64,000 bases of DNA, from positions 149,635 through 213,634 of the forward strand of contig NZ_FOOX01000002.1 in the NCBI RefSeq assembly GCF_900113335.1, read 5' to 3'. A program made the position numbers and the translations under genes. Under the pieces are notes generated by a model, which saw only the letters and a list, made by a program, of their open reading frames with translations, was not told the DNA's origin and did not search any database. The number at the start of each line of letters is the position of its first letter. Positions within the stretch are counted from its first letter, which is position 1. Below, in pieces: positions 33,369 to 40,973 of this stretch. Source of the stretch: Desulfotruncus arcticus DSM 17038. GTDB lineage: Bacteria; Bacillota; Desulfotomaculia; Desulfotomaculales; Desulfallaceae.

Positions 33369-33893
33369 TCAGGAATCGAAAAAGAACTCGAAATCTCCGG
33401 AGCAGACCCCGCTTAGGTGCATGGAACAGTGTGCCGACCGGGGCGATGTTCGGAACGCCAGGCCGAGGGCCTCCAGCCAGCATTCAAGCCTATAGATCAC
33501 GCCGCATTCATATCCTTCGATCGCCCCGATCCGTTTTATCCCCTTGTAGGCGAAACAGTTTAGGGGTTCTAATTCCCAGTGAAGGATATTTTCCCCGGGA
33601 AAGGTCATGGATACCCCCATGAAATCGGGAATAAAGAGCCTTGAGGCTGATATGAAGAACTCCTTGAAATCGGTGAAGTTCCCGATCCTTTTCTCCCCTC
33701 TGCCAAGTGTGCGTCGGATTCGTTCAATCTCCAGAGGCGCCAGGGATCGGATCGCGGCTTTGTTCAGCAGATTGGCCTGTTGGATTCCGAACGTCCGGAA
33801 GCAATGCAGGAACCACATGCCGTCGTGAGTCATCCAGCATCGATTTAGCAGGTCGATAACTTCTCTGGTTTCAGGATCGTTCCATTTTTCCAT
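33369..33893 (-). CDS. uncharacterised protein of the DUF6125 type
   Basis: A 174-residue soluble protein with a good GGGAGG site before ATG. The opening WNDPETREVIDLLNRCWMTH followed by DGMWFLHCFRTFGI, the helical NKAAIRSLAPLEIERIRR, and a C-terminal cysteine-bearing region (GYECGVIYRLECWLEALG) fit a family of about 170-residue proteins listed as DUF6125, known from anaerobes; function unknown. It lies 16 bases after the broken sigma-54 regulator and would have been co-transcribed with it. Still intact itself. Confidence 0.65.
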   Translation of the reverse strand: MEKWNDPETREVIDLLNRCWMTHDGMWFLHCFRTFGIQQANLLNKAAIRSLAPLEIERIRRTLGRGEKRIGNFTDFKEFFISASRLFIPDFMGVSMTFPGENILHWELEPLNCFAYKGIKRIGAIEGYECGVIYRLECWLEALGLAFRTSPRSAHCSMHLSGVCSGDFEFFFDS

Positions 33894-33909
33894 CTTTAAC
33901 CTCCCGTGT

Positions 33910-34813
33910 TTATAACGATTTCAGAATACCATATTTTTTCAATCGATCATAAAATGTTTTTCTATTCATTTTAAGTAGCTGTAATGCTTCGGATTTATTG
34001 CCTTTTGTTAAACTAAGGGCTTTTTCGATAATAATTTTTTCGTGAAATTCCATATAGGTTTTATAGTCTAATATAGAAGATATATCTGTTTTATCTGAGG
34101 GATCTTGAACCCGGTTTTCATTATTATTAATGGGCAGCTCTGCCAGATTGATTATATCATCGTCAGAAGCGACACATGCGCCTGTAATAACATTCTGCAA
34201 CTCCCTTACGTTTCCCGGGCCAGCGGTATTCCAGCAGGTGCTTGTAGGCGCTCACTGAAAGAGTAAATTGCCGGTTGGTTCGCTCAGACATCTTGGTGAG
34301 AAAATGATTGGCCAGAAGTATAATGTCGTCTCTTCTGTAGCGCAGCGGCGGCAATTCAATGGTGATGGTGGCAAGGCGATGGTATAAATCATTTCTGAAG
34401 TTGGATTTTTTTATATCTGCAAGCAAATTACGATTAGTTGCCGAGATTAATCGTGTATTTATTTTTATTGGTTTTTTCCCGCCAATTTTGTCAATTTCCC
34501 TTGTTTCTATAGCGCGCAACAGTTTTGCCTGCAGTGTAGGAGATAACTCCCCTATCTCATCCAAAAAAAGTGTGCCGTTGTTGGCCAGCTCAAACCTCCC
34601 CGGCTTTCCTTGCGTTGCAGCGCCGCTAAATGCTCCCGGCTCGTAACCAAACAATTCGCTTTCAAAAAGCGATTCGGGTATTGATGCACAATTTAATGCC
34701 ACAAACGGGGAATCCGCCCTGTTGCTGTTTTCATGAATCGCTCTGGCAAAAAGCTCTTTACCTGTACCGGTTTCCCCCCTTATAAGAAGGTTTAAATTAT
34801 ATACTGTCCTTAA
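33910..34813 (-). pseudogene. headless, frameshifted sigma-54-dependent activator
   Basis: The minus strand encodes an NtrC-type AAA+ domain starting abruptly just before Walker A (LLIRGETGTGKELFARAIHE), with an in-frame stop immediately upstream, so the sensory N-terminus is gone. The domain continues with GAFSGAATQGKPG (GAFTGA motif has Ser for Thr) and LFLDEIGELS. At RWPGN the frame breaks: GGGAAACGTAAGG has one extra A compared with the reading GGGAACGTAAGG that restores NVRELQNVI. The Fis-type helix-turn-helix (SEALQLLKMNRKTFYDRLKK) lies in the new frame and ends at 33910. Truncation plus frameshift make it a pseudogene. Confidence 0.85.
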
Positions 34814-34868
34814 TTATTGGAATTCTATTTAATGAATTTATAAACAAGCTAATCATTATGCAAACTAA

Positions 34869-35366
34869 AATAAATTTGGGTTATATATAAAAAACTTGTT
34901 AAAAAGTTTTTTCAGAAACATACTGTTACCGTCATTAAAGTGGCAGCTTGCTATCATTCCTCCGGGAATAAATTTTCTGCGCCTGGCCCTTGATACAGCC
35001 GGCGTTCCTAAAATTATAGCAAGCCATCTTTTAAACAGTCATTTTCCCCTGGAGGCCCTGCTTTTTATAATGCCCTTGCTCATTTCTTTCTTAACCGGTA
35101 TACATTTGGCTGCGGTATCAATCTCAATACCGCTTTTTCTGTCTTATTTGAGCGGAGAAAACCTTGCCCAACCTATGTTTTTACTGCTTACGGCCGCCAC
35201 TGTAGGATACTGGATGTCACCTTTTCACCTGTGCCTTATACTTAACATGCAGTATTTTAAGTCAAACTATTTCGGCACTATCCGCTTGATGCTCTGCCCT
35301 GCCCTGACTGTTGCCATTGCCGGTATTTTTATGTATGCGGCAATGAAAATCTCAGGTGGTAGTTAA
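34869..35366 (+). pseudogene. C-terminal remnant of a DUF401-type membrane permease
   Basis: About 160 residues with four to five hydrophobic segments, including PLLISFLTGIHLAAVSISIP and VGYWMSPFHLCLILNMQYFK. These resemble the C-terminal part of DUF401 integral membrane proteins, normally about 400 residues. The first two thirds are missing, and the frame opens at a stop 27 bases before TTG 34896 with no ribosome site. It faces the truncated sigma-54 regulator head to head across a 60-base gap, as if one deletion removed both 5' ends. Confidence 0.6.
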
Positions 35367-35776
35367 ATTATGCATAAATCGGCTGCAATTTTATGTTTGA
35401 CAAGAAGGATGCCCCAAGAATTTGTTAAGCAAAATAGATAGATTCTGCATTATTACGTACGACCATCGATTCCATTGGCGATATAAAAGAGATCATAGAA
35501 AGCATCTCTGCCAAGACAAAAGAACTTAAGCAGGCGGTGAAAAAAGATTTTTCAGCAATAAACCTCCACAGGCTTAAAAAAAGCCAACGGCCCAAACATG
35601 AGATTGTCGCTTTAAACATGTTTCCAATGATGTTAAATTATCTCTTGACGAACTGGCCCATAAAAAATATAATGAAAATGAAAATCATTTTCAACCCCCG
35701 GAGAATGGGCAGCTGTTTTTTCCCGGTTACAAGATAATAATCTTCTATCATTCATTTGTTACATTGAAAGGAGGAC
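35367..35776 (+). other. degraded coding remnants
   Basis: Two partial frames look protein-like: SIGDIKEIIESISAKTKELK from about 35472 and, in another frame, SLDELAHKKYNENENHFQPP around 35645. Neither has a start site or a family match strong enough to name; the first is loosely like chemoreceptor helices. Stops interrupt all frames. Probably the eroded end of the same graveyard as 33.9-35.4 kb. Confidence 0.35.
35674..35692. promoter_or_regulatory. possible Fur box inside degraded region
   Basis: GAAAATGAAAATCATTTTC matches the Fur consensus GATAATGATAATCATTATC at 16 of 19 positions. It lies 145 bases before the stronger palindromic site at 35831 and has no gene directly behind it. Confidence 0.35.
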
Positions 35777-35830
35777 ATGAATACGGTGCCTATTGCATTA
35801 CATAGTAAAATAGGGGGATTTTTTTCATAC

Positions 35831-35861
35831 TTTGATGATAATGAATATCATTATCATCAAA
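35831..35861. promoter_or_regulatory. 31-bp perfect palindrome containing a Fur box
   Basis: TTTGATGATAATGA and TCATTATCATCAAA are exact inverted repeats around ATA. The inner 19 bases (35837-35855) match the Fur consensus at 17 positions. It lies 150 bases before the DUF2325 gene and is the leftmost convincing member of the Fur-site series. Confidence 0.75.
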
Positions 35862-36012
35862 TGTTTACAAAGATGGTATATAACGCGTTTTTACGATGCT
35901 ATTTAAAGGCACCCCCAATAATAGGCGGCGGTAAGCTGAAACTGCAACAAAACAATCTCAGGTCATTGCTTTTAAAAGAAGTTATCTATATCAATTACAG
36001 GAGAGGATATTA

Positions 36013-36444
36013 ATGGCACGGAAAGGTTGGACAAACATTAACTTTGATAAGTTGGATGAACAAAAAATAGAATACCGGCCGATTGATTTTAAAAACACGA
36101 CAAAGCAAACAGATCACTGTAAAAAGTGTTTTAATTGTAAACAGTGTATGAAAAAAGTATTAATTATCGGCGGAATAACCAAAATTAAGCATCTATATAA
36201 GGATTTGATCGAAAACTGCGGCCATAAGTGCATATACCTGGATGGCTATATGCGGAGAGGTGATAAACTCCTGGAAAAAAAAATTATCAAATGTGACCTG
36301 GTTTTTTGCCCGGTGGACTGTAATAGCCATAATGCCTGTGCCAGCGCCAAAAAATTATGCAGAAAACACGGCAAACCCATTAAAATGCTGACCTCCTCCA
36401 GTATTACCAATATGGTTCAGGCCATACAAAGCATAAACGCGTAG
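36013..36444 (+). CDS. DUF2325-family cysteine-rich protein
   Basis: A 143-residue protein with GGAGAGG before ATG. The N-terminal third carries HCKKCFNCKQC, a likely metal or cluster site. The rest matches DUF2325 (PF10087): KKVLIIGGITKIKHLYKDLI, CDLVFCPVDCNSHNAC, then AKKLCRKHGKPI and SSSITNMVQAI. The family is often encoded near metal-transport genes, and its biochemical function is not settled. A palindromic Fur box lies upstream and another just downstream, so iron control is likely. Confidence 0.82.
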   Translation: MARKGWTNINFDKLDEQKIEYRPIDFKNTTKQTDHCKKCFNCKQCMKKVLIIGGITKIKHLYKDLIENCGHKCIYLDGYMRRGDKLLEKKIIKCDLVFCPVDCNSHNACASAKKLCRKHGKPIKMLTSSSITNMVQAIQSINA

Positions 36445-36511
36445 TTTATAGATAATACAGTTAAGCAGCATTGTTATGAACGTAAAAGGGCTTTTTTTTG
36501 CCTTATGCGAT

Positions 36512-36530
36512 GATAATGATTATCAGTATC
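36512..36530. promoter_or_regulatory. Fur box upstream of the small membrane ORF
   Basis: GATAATGATTATCAGTATC matches the Fur consensus at 17 of 19 positions, 43 bases before ATG 36573. Confidence 0.7.
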
Positions 36531-36572
36531 GGATTTTATTAAATTAATTAATTTACAGAGGTATACAGCGAA

Positions 36573-36695
36573 ATGGACTTTTATATAATTGCCGGAGCCG
36601 CAGCTCTTACAGTTGTTTTTTTCTATATCTACATCCGGATAGTTAGGCACAAGATTAAAGATCAAGACAAACGACAAATTAACAAAAGACAGTAA
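36573..36695 (+). CDS. 40-residue single-pass membrane protein, Fur-associated
   Basis: The frame runs from ATG 36573 to TAA 36695. It encodes one membrane helix (FYIIAGAAALTVVFFYIYI) followed by a strongly basic tail rich in Lys, Arg and Gln, so the topology should be N-out, C-in. AGAGG lies 12 bases upstream. The Fur box just before it and the second small ORF 25 bases behind it suggest an iron-regulated operon of tiny proteins. No named family is recognised. Confidence 0.55.
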   Translation: MDFYIIAGAAALTVVFFYIYIRIVRHKIKDQDKRQINKRQ

Positions 36696-36720
36696 AAATA
36701 ATATAAAGGAGCTGTATTTA

Positions 36721-36855
36721 ATGGGTAAGAAAACAAGACCATTAACTTGCTTGCGTCACCAGAGATTTCCAGTTAAAAAGGTCGACAAAGGCAACACTAA
36801 ACAAATCAAAAACAACCAGGGTACTAACAATAACAATAGCACTGAAACGAGATAA
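36721..36855 (+). CDS. 44-residue basic protein, Fur-associated
   Basis: ATG 36721 is preceded by AAAGGAGC at good spacing. The product begins MGKKTRPLTCLRHQRFPVKK and ends in an Asn-rich tail; there is one Cys and no membrane segment. It follows the small membrane ORF by 25 bases. Function unknown; the start signal makes it a credible gene. Confidence 0.5.
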   Translation: MGKKTRPLTCLRHQRFPVKKVDKGNTKQIKNNQGTNNNNSTETR

Positions 36856-36911
36856 TTATTGTTTGACAAGGTAAATTAACAATTTTGGGGCAGGGAGGTG
36901 AGTAATTTTTT

Positions 36912-36954
36912 TGCCACCAGCACGATAATGACATTCATTATCGTGCTGGTGGCA
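36912..36954. promoter_or_regulatory. 43-bp perfect palindrome centred on a Fur box
   Basis: Two 20-base arms beginning TGCCACCAGC and ending GCTGGTGGCA are exact inverted repeats around CAT. The central 19 bases (36924-36942) match the Fur consensus at 17 positions. It would also form a very stable RNA hairpin, so the one element could act as operator and as terminator or attenuator between the small-ORF operon and the next peptide gene. Confidence 0.8.
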
Positions 36955-36985
36955 TGTTTAAATTTTACTGGAAGGGGGAGTTGCG

Positions 36986-37078
36986 GTGACAAGGGAACTG
37001 ATCAACGAGATTCTGGAAAGCATCGGCCTGGAAAGAATCGAGCATGATGATGAGCTGGATGAACCGTTGGATAATTGA
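36986..37078 (+). CDS. 30-residue acidic peptide behind the 43-bp palindrome
   Basis: GTG 36986 has GGGGGAG 8 bases upstream. The peptide starts VTRELINEILESIGLERIEH and ends in an acidic tail (DDELDEPLDN); TGA at 37076-37078. It is amphipathic and helical in character. It is the third tiny ORF of the Fur cluster and precedes the CbiX gene by 122 bases. Short length limits confidence. Confidence 0.4.
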   Translation: MTRELINEILESIGLERIEHDDELDEPLDN

Positions 37079-37091
37079 TCACAACATTGCT

Positions 37092-37142
37092 CTCTTATTT
37101 CCCCTTTTCGATCGGGTATAAATAAGAGTTTCGTCCTTTTTA
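37092..37142 (+). terminator. hairpin between the peptide ORF and the CbiX gene
   Basis: CTCTTATTT and AAATAAGAG pair across a 19-base loop and are followed by TTTCGTCCTTTTT. It could end transcription of the small ORFs or attenuate read-through into the large gene. Confidence 0.5.
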
Positions 37143-37200
37143 ATCCTAAAGGTGCATTTGGTGATTAATTAACTAACTGAGAAGAGGGAGGATAAGCAAA

Positions 37201-40200
37201 ATGTTTAGGCCCGTTATCAAAAGGCTGGCGCTAATTTTACTGCTGCTTTTGGCCATGCTTTCCGTTGTCCCGCTTTGCGGGGCCGCGGAGGAAGGTATCG
37301 GGGTTCTGGTGGTGGCCCACGGTTCCGACGAAGCTTCCTGGAACGAGGTCGTACAGCAAGCGGTGGCAGAGGTTAACTTGCCTTATCCCGTGGAATTGGG
37401 TTTCCTGGAGTTTGCTGAGCCGGATATTCATGCCGCAGTCGCAGCGTTGGAAGCGCGGGGTGTTGATAAAATCATTACCGTGCCCCTGTTTGTTTCTTCT
37501 TATTCCAATCACATTGAAGAGATTAAATATGTGTTGGGCTTGAGGCCCGACCTGCCGGAAGCGGAAGAAGCATCCGGAGGCCACCCCGGCGGAGGCGGGG
37601 ATGGCGCCGAAGAAGAGGAACTGACGCCGGTGGACACCGAGGCCGAGATCGTGCTCACCCCGGCCCTGGATGACCACGTAATGGTGGCGGGAATCCTGGC
37701 CGACCGGTTGCAGACCATCAGTGAGAACCCGGGCGAGGAAATAGCCGTGCTGGTGGGGCACGGTTCGGATACCGGGGAAGGCCAGGGGAAATGGCGGGAA
37801 ACCTTTCAATCTCTGGCTGCCCGCCTGAAGGATCTACTCAATTTAAAGGATGCCGACTACGGTTTTGCACTGATGGGCGAGCCCACCGTACGTGATTCGG
37901 TCTATGAGGCCGTTTACCGGGGGGACGTGCTGGTTGTGCCGGTGATGTTGAGTGAAGGATATTTTACCGACACGGTAATTCCCGATATGTTGTTGAATGG
38001 CTTGGATTACCGCTATCCAGATGCTGGAAACAGGGCTTTGCTGCCGCATTCCAATATCGCCGGGTTTATTGAGCTGAGAGTGAATGACGTGGTTCTGCCG
38101 CCCTTGGAGATTAAAAAGGAGGGAAATCTTTGCCGGGTCAACTATACCGATGTGGCGCTGGAGGACGACGGTAAAATCTGCGTTTGCGGCTCCTTTGCCT
38201 TCCGTGCCATGCAGGCGGCTTTAGCCGAGCTGTGGCCCGGCGAAATACCGGAGCAGGATTGGATCTATGTTAAAGGTCCTTACTCCGACGGAGTGGAAGC
38301 GGCGCTGGAAACAATTGTGGGCGCCGGCAATTTCAGTCTGGAGCAGCGGGAACAAAATACCGGTTTTTATAATTTCAAGGTAACTGATCAGCGCAGCGGA
38401 AAAGCCGTCAATATCACCGTCAAACCGGAAGTATATCCCGAGAACTTCTTTGAACTGAAGAAAAAAGTCCAGGCGGGAACAGCCACTGCGGAGGAAAAGC
38501 AAGAGTTTCAAGGCAAGCGCGCCCGGTTGGCGGACAAAGTGCGCTGGGACGGCGCAGATCAGCTGTTTACGTTGGAAACGGCCCGGGGGAACGGCACCGG
38601 TATCCTGGTCCTGGCCCATGGTTCATCCGATGACAATTGGAACCAGCCGGTACGCGACGCGGTTAAGAACGTGAAAAGTCCTTTTCCGGTAGAAGCCGGT
38701 TTTTTGGAATCTGTTCCGGGTGCAGATATTCCCACAGCCATTCGGAAGCTGGAGGCCCAGGGAGCGGAGCACATTATCGCCGTGCCAATTTTCGCTGCTT
38801 CAGCCTCGGGTCATATAGAAGAGATCAAGTACATGCTTGGTTTACCCAGTTCCATCACCCCCGAGGAGGCGGCTGCGGAGGGGTTGGAGCAGGTTCAGCA
38901 CAGTGCCGCTATTGAATTAACTCCTGCGCTGGATGACCACCTCTTGGTTGCCGGGATCTTGAATGATCGGATTGCTTCGGTTAGCCGGCAAGCCGATCAG
39001 GAAGTGGTGGTGCTGGCCGCACACGGAACCTCGTCGGCTCGGGATCTGGCGGTGTGGGAATATAACCTGACTTCACTGGGGCAAAAGCTTAAAGAAAGAC
39101 ATGGTTTTTTAGAGGTGGGGTATGGCTTTGTCGCTGTTGGTGAGCCGGGAATCCGGTCGGTAGTAATGGCGCGGCAAGCAGCAGACCCCGGTGCCTCTGT
39201 AATCGTTGTGCCGGTTATGCTTTCTGAAGGCACTATCACCGGTAATAGGATTCCGTCGGTGCTGGCTGGTTTAGAATATGTATACCCCCCGGCAGGACAG
39301 CGTTCTCTACTACCGCACGATAATATTTCTTATTTCATTGCCGCCCGCGCCAATGATGCTGTGCTGGGTTCCCTGCGGGTCAAGCAAGGCGGCAATCCGC
39401 GTTTGATTTCATACTCAGATGTCGGCGTAGAAGAAGACGGAAAGGTTTGTATCTGCGGCTCCTTTGCCTTCCGTGCCATGCAGGCGGCTTTAGCCGAGCT
39501 GTGGCCCGTCGAAATACCGGAGCAGGATTGGATCTATGTTAAAGGTCCTTATTCCGACGGAGTGGAAGCGGCGCTGGAAACAATTGTGGGCGCCGGCAAT
39601 TTCAGTCTGGAGCAGCGGGAACAAAATACCGGTTTTTATAATTTCAAGGTAACTGATCAGCGCAGCGGAAAAGCCGTCAATATCACAGTCAAACCGGAAG
39701 TATATCCCGAGAACTTCTTTGAACTGAAGAAAAAAGTCCAGGCGGGAACAGCCACTGCGGAGGAAAAGCAAGAGTTTCAAGGCAAGCGCGCCCGGTTGGC
39801 GGACAAAGTGCGCTGGGACGGCGCAGATCAGCTGTTTACGTTGGAAACGATTGTCCCGTCCGGCAGCGGCAGCAGAAGCGGTGGCGGCGGCGGGGCATCG
39901 TCTGTTACGGGCACAAGCAAGGATATTAAAGCCTCAGCCGGTGGTTCCGTCACTTACGGTGGCGCTACAGTGAAAATCCCGGCCGGGGCTCTACCCGGGG
40001 ACGCCAAGATCAGGGTGAACAAGCTGAATTCCAGTTACGTTGACGCAGTAGTTTCCGAAGGTTTGCAGGTCAAGCTCGGCAGTGACATCTATGAAATCAC
40101 GACTTCGGGCCGGCGTGACTTCGGCGACAACACCATCACCATTCGTATTGCCTACGACCCGGCGAAGATCGCCGCCGGTGAGCAGCCGGTCATTTGCTAC

Positions 40201-40746
40201 CACGACGAGAGCACGGGCCGGTGGGTGAACCTGCCGACGACCGTCGAGCAGGGCACGGACGGCAAATGGTATGCTGTAACGAATGTCAACCACCTGACGA
40301 AATTTGCCGTGTTTAGCGCGGAAGATAAGCAGGTGGAAGAAAACAGGGTGGAAGAGGAAGAGCAGAAGGTCATCACCCTGACCATCGGACAGACGGCGGC
40401 AACTGTAGACGGCCGCCCGTATACTCTGGACGCCCCGCCTTGTGTGGACAGCAAGGCGGGCCGGACGCTTGTACCCGTCAGGTTTGTCGGCGAGGCACTG
40501 GGGGCCCGGGCGGACTGGAACCCCGAGACACAGCAGGTTACCATCAAGGATAGTGACAGGGAAATCGTCCTGACCCCCGGCTCTGTGAAAGTGTTCGTCG
40601 ACGGGCGGGCGACGTCCATCGACGGCGCCCCGGAGATACTATCGTCCGGACGTACCTTTGTGCCGCTCAGGTTTGTGAGCGAAACCCTGGGCGCCAATGT
40701 GGACTACGACACTGCGACCGGGCAGATCACCATTACCCGGCATTAA
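37201..40746 (+). CDS. secreted tandem CbiX-type chelatase with FmdE-like modules and wall-type domains
   Basis: An 1181-residue exported protein (signal peptide to about residue 28, CGA end; AGGGAGG site). Two long units follow. Each has a CbiX-like sirohydrochlorin cobaltochelatase module: VLVVAHGSDEASW and SYSNHIEEIKYVLG in unit 1, VLAHGSSDDNW and SASGHIEEIKYMLG in unit 2, giving the two metal-binding histidines. A second half-module follows in each (VGHGSDT, AAHGTS) whose later His is lost. Each unit ends in a 130-residue module (ICVCGSFAFRAMQAALAELW) that resembles FmdE-like proteins, and these two copies are nearly identical in DNA. A Ser/Gly linker, a beta-rich domain (about 905-1035) and a copper amine oxidase N-domain pair close the protein. 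Cobaltochelatases are normally cytoplasmic, so this is a surface chelatase, perhaps handling heme, corrin or siroheme-type rings. It sits within a series of Fur sites. Confidence 0.82.
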   Translation: MFRPVIKRLALILLLLLAMLSVVPLCGAAEEGIGVLVVAHGSDEASWNEVVQQAVAEVNLPYPVELGFLEFAEPDIHAAVAALEARGVDKIITVPLFVSSYSNHIEEIKYVLGLRPDLPEAEEASGGHPGGGGDGAEEEELTPVDTEAEIVLTPALDDHVMVAGILADRLQTISENPGEEIAVLVGHGSDTGEGQGKWRETFQSLAARLKDLLNLKDADYGFALMGEPTVRDSVYEAVYRGDVLVVPVMLSEGYFTDTVIPDMLLNGLDYRYPDAGNRALLPHSNIAGFIELRVNDVVLPPLEIKKEGNLCRVNYTDVALEDDGKICVCGSFAFRAMQAALAELWPGEIPEQDWIYVKGPYSDGVEAALETIVGAGNFSLEQREQNTGFYNFKVTDQRSGKAVNITVKPEVYPENFFELKKKVQAGTATAEEKQEFQGKRARLADKVRWDGADQLFTLETARGNGTGILVLAHGSSDDNWNQPVRDAVKNVKSPFPVEAGFLESVPGADIPTAIRKLEAQGAEHIIAVPIFAASASGHIEEIKYMLGLPSSITPEEAAAEGLEQVQHSAAIELTPALDDHLLVAGILNDRIASVSRQADQEVVVLAAHGTSSARDLAVWEYNLTSLGQKLKERHGFLEVGYGFVAVGEPGIRSVVMARQAADPGASVIVVPVMLSEGTITGNRIPSVLAGLEYVYPPAGQRSLLPHDNISYFIAARANDAVLGSLRVKQGGNPRLISYSDVGVEEDGKVCICGSFAFRAMQAALAELWPVEIPEQDWIYVKGPYSDGVEAALETIVGAGNFSLEQREQNTGFYNFKVTDQRSGKAVNITVKPEVYPENFFELKKKVQAGTATAEEKQEFQGKRARLADKVRWDGADQLFTLETIVPSGSGSRSGGGGGASSVTGTSKDIKASAGGSVTYGGATVKIPAGALPGDAKIRVNKLNSSYVDAVVSEGLQVKLGSDIYEITTSGRRDFGDNTITIRIAYDPAKIAAGEQPVICYHDESTGRWVNLPTTVEQGTDGKWYAVTNVNHLTKFAVFSAEDKQVEENRVEEEEQKVITLTIGQTAATVDGRPYTLDAPPCVDSKAGRTLVPVRFVGEALGARADWNPETQQVTIKDSDREIVLTPGSVKVFVDGRATSIDGAPEILSSGRTFVPLRFVSETLGANVDYDTATGQITITRH
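38185..38580 (+). repeat. 396-bp direct repeat, copy 1
   Basis: The segment is repeated at an offset of exactly 1269 bp (39454-39849) with only three base differences, one of which changes an amino acid (Gly to Val). It encodes the FmdE-like module of unit 1. The flanking CbiX modules differ widely. Confidence 0.95.
39454..39849 (+). repeat. 396-bp direct repeat, copy 2
   Basis: Second copy of the segment at 38185-38580, in unit 2 of the chelatase protein. It ends at the same codon (Thr of LFTLET) before the Ser/Gly linker. High identity beside diverged modules points to gene conversion or a recent duplication. Confidence 0.95.
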
Positions 40747-40809
40747 GAGCACCCGACATCCCTTTAGACCGTTAATATGATTGCTGTCCCTATCTCATCT
40801 CCCTTCCCG

Positions 40810-40846
40810 GGACGGACGTAATTGAGCGTTCGTCCTTATTTTTTTT
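40810..40846 (+). terminator. terminator of the CbiX gene
   Basis: GGACGGACG and CGTTCGTCC enclose an 8-base loop and are followed by TTATTTTTTTT. It lies 64 bases after the stop. Confidence 0.85.
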
Positions 40847-40916
40847 AAAATATAAATAATATAATAATCATGGAAAGTCTTTACAGATAAAACGGGACGT
40901 GATAAGATTTTATGAG

Positions 40917-40935
40917 GATAATGAAATTCATTATC
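40917..40935. promoter_or_regulatory. Fur box before the ABC importer operon
   Basis: GATAATGAAATTCATTATC is a perfect palindrome around its centre base and matches the Fur consensus at 17 of 19 positions. It lies 39 bases before the TTG start of the binding-protein gene, the expected operator position. Confidence 0.82.
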
Positions 40936-40973
40936 AATTTATTGTATGCCAGGCATACATAGGTGGTGTTTTA

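Noticed and set aside
33187-33495. 102-codon plus-strand frame after the anti-sigma gene
   Set aside because: It crosses two hairpin elements and lies opposite the intact DUF6125 gene.
35777-36013. 78-codon frame with AGGAGG in front
   Set aside because: It reads through the 31-bp palindromic Fur site; spacing of the site to ATG is only two bases and the product is not protein-like.
36898-37056. GTG-started frame through the 43-bp palindrome giving a membrane-like peptide
   Set aside because: The ribosome site abuts the start codon and the hydrophobic run is a by-product of the palindrome; the 36986 frame has better signals.
37237-40697. Several long minus-strand frames inside the CbiX gene
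   Set aside because: High-GC shadows; the plus-strand frame has a signal peptide, domains and a terminator.
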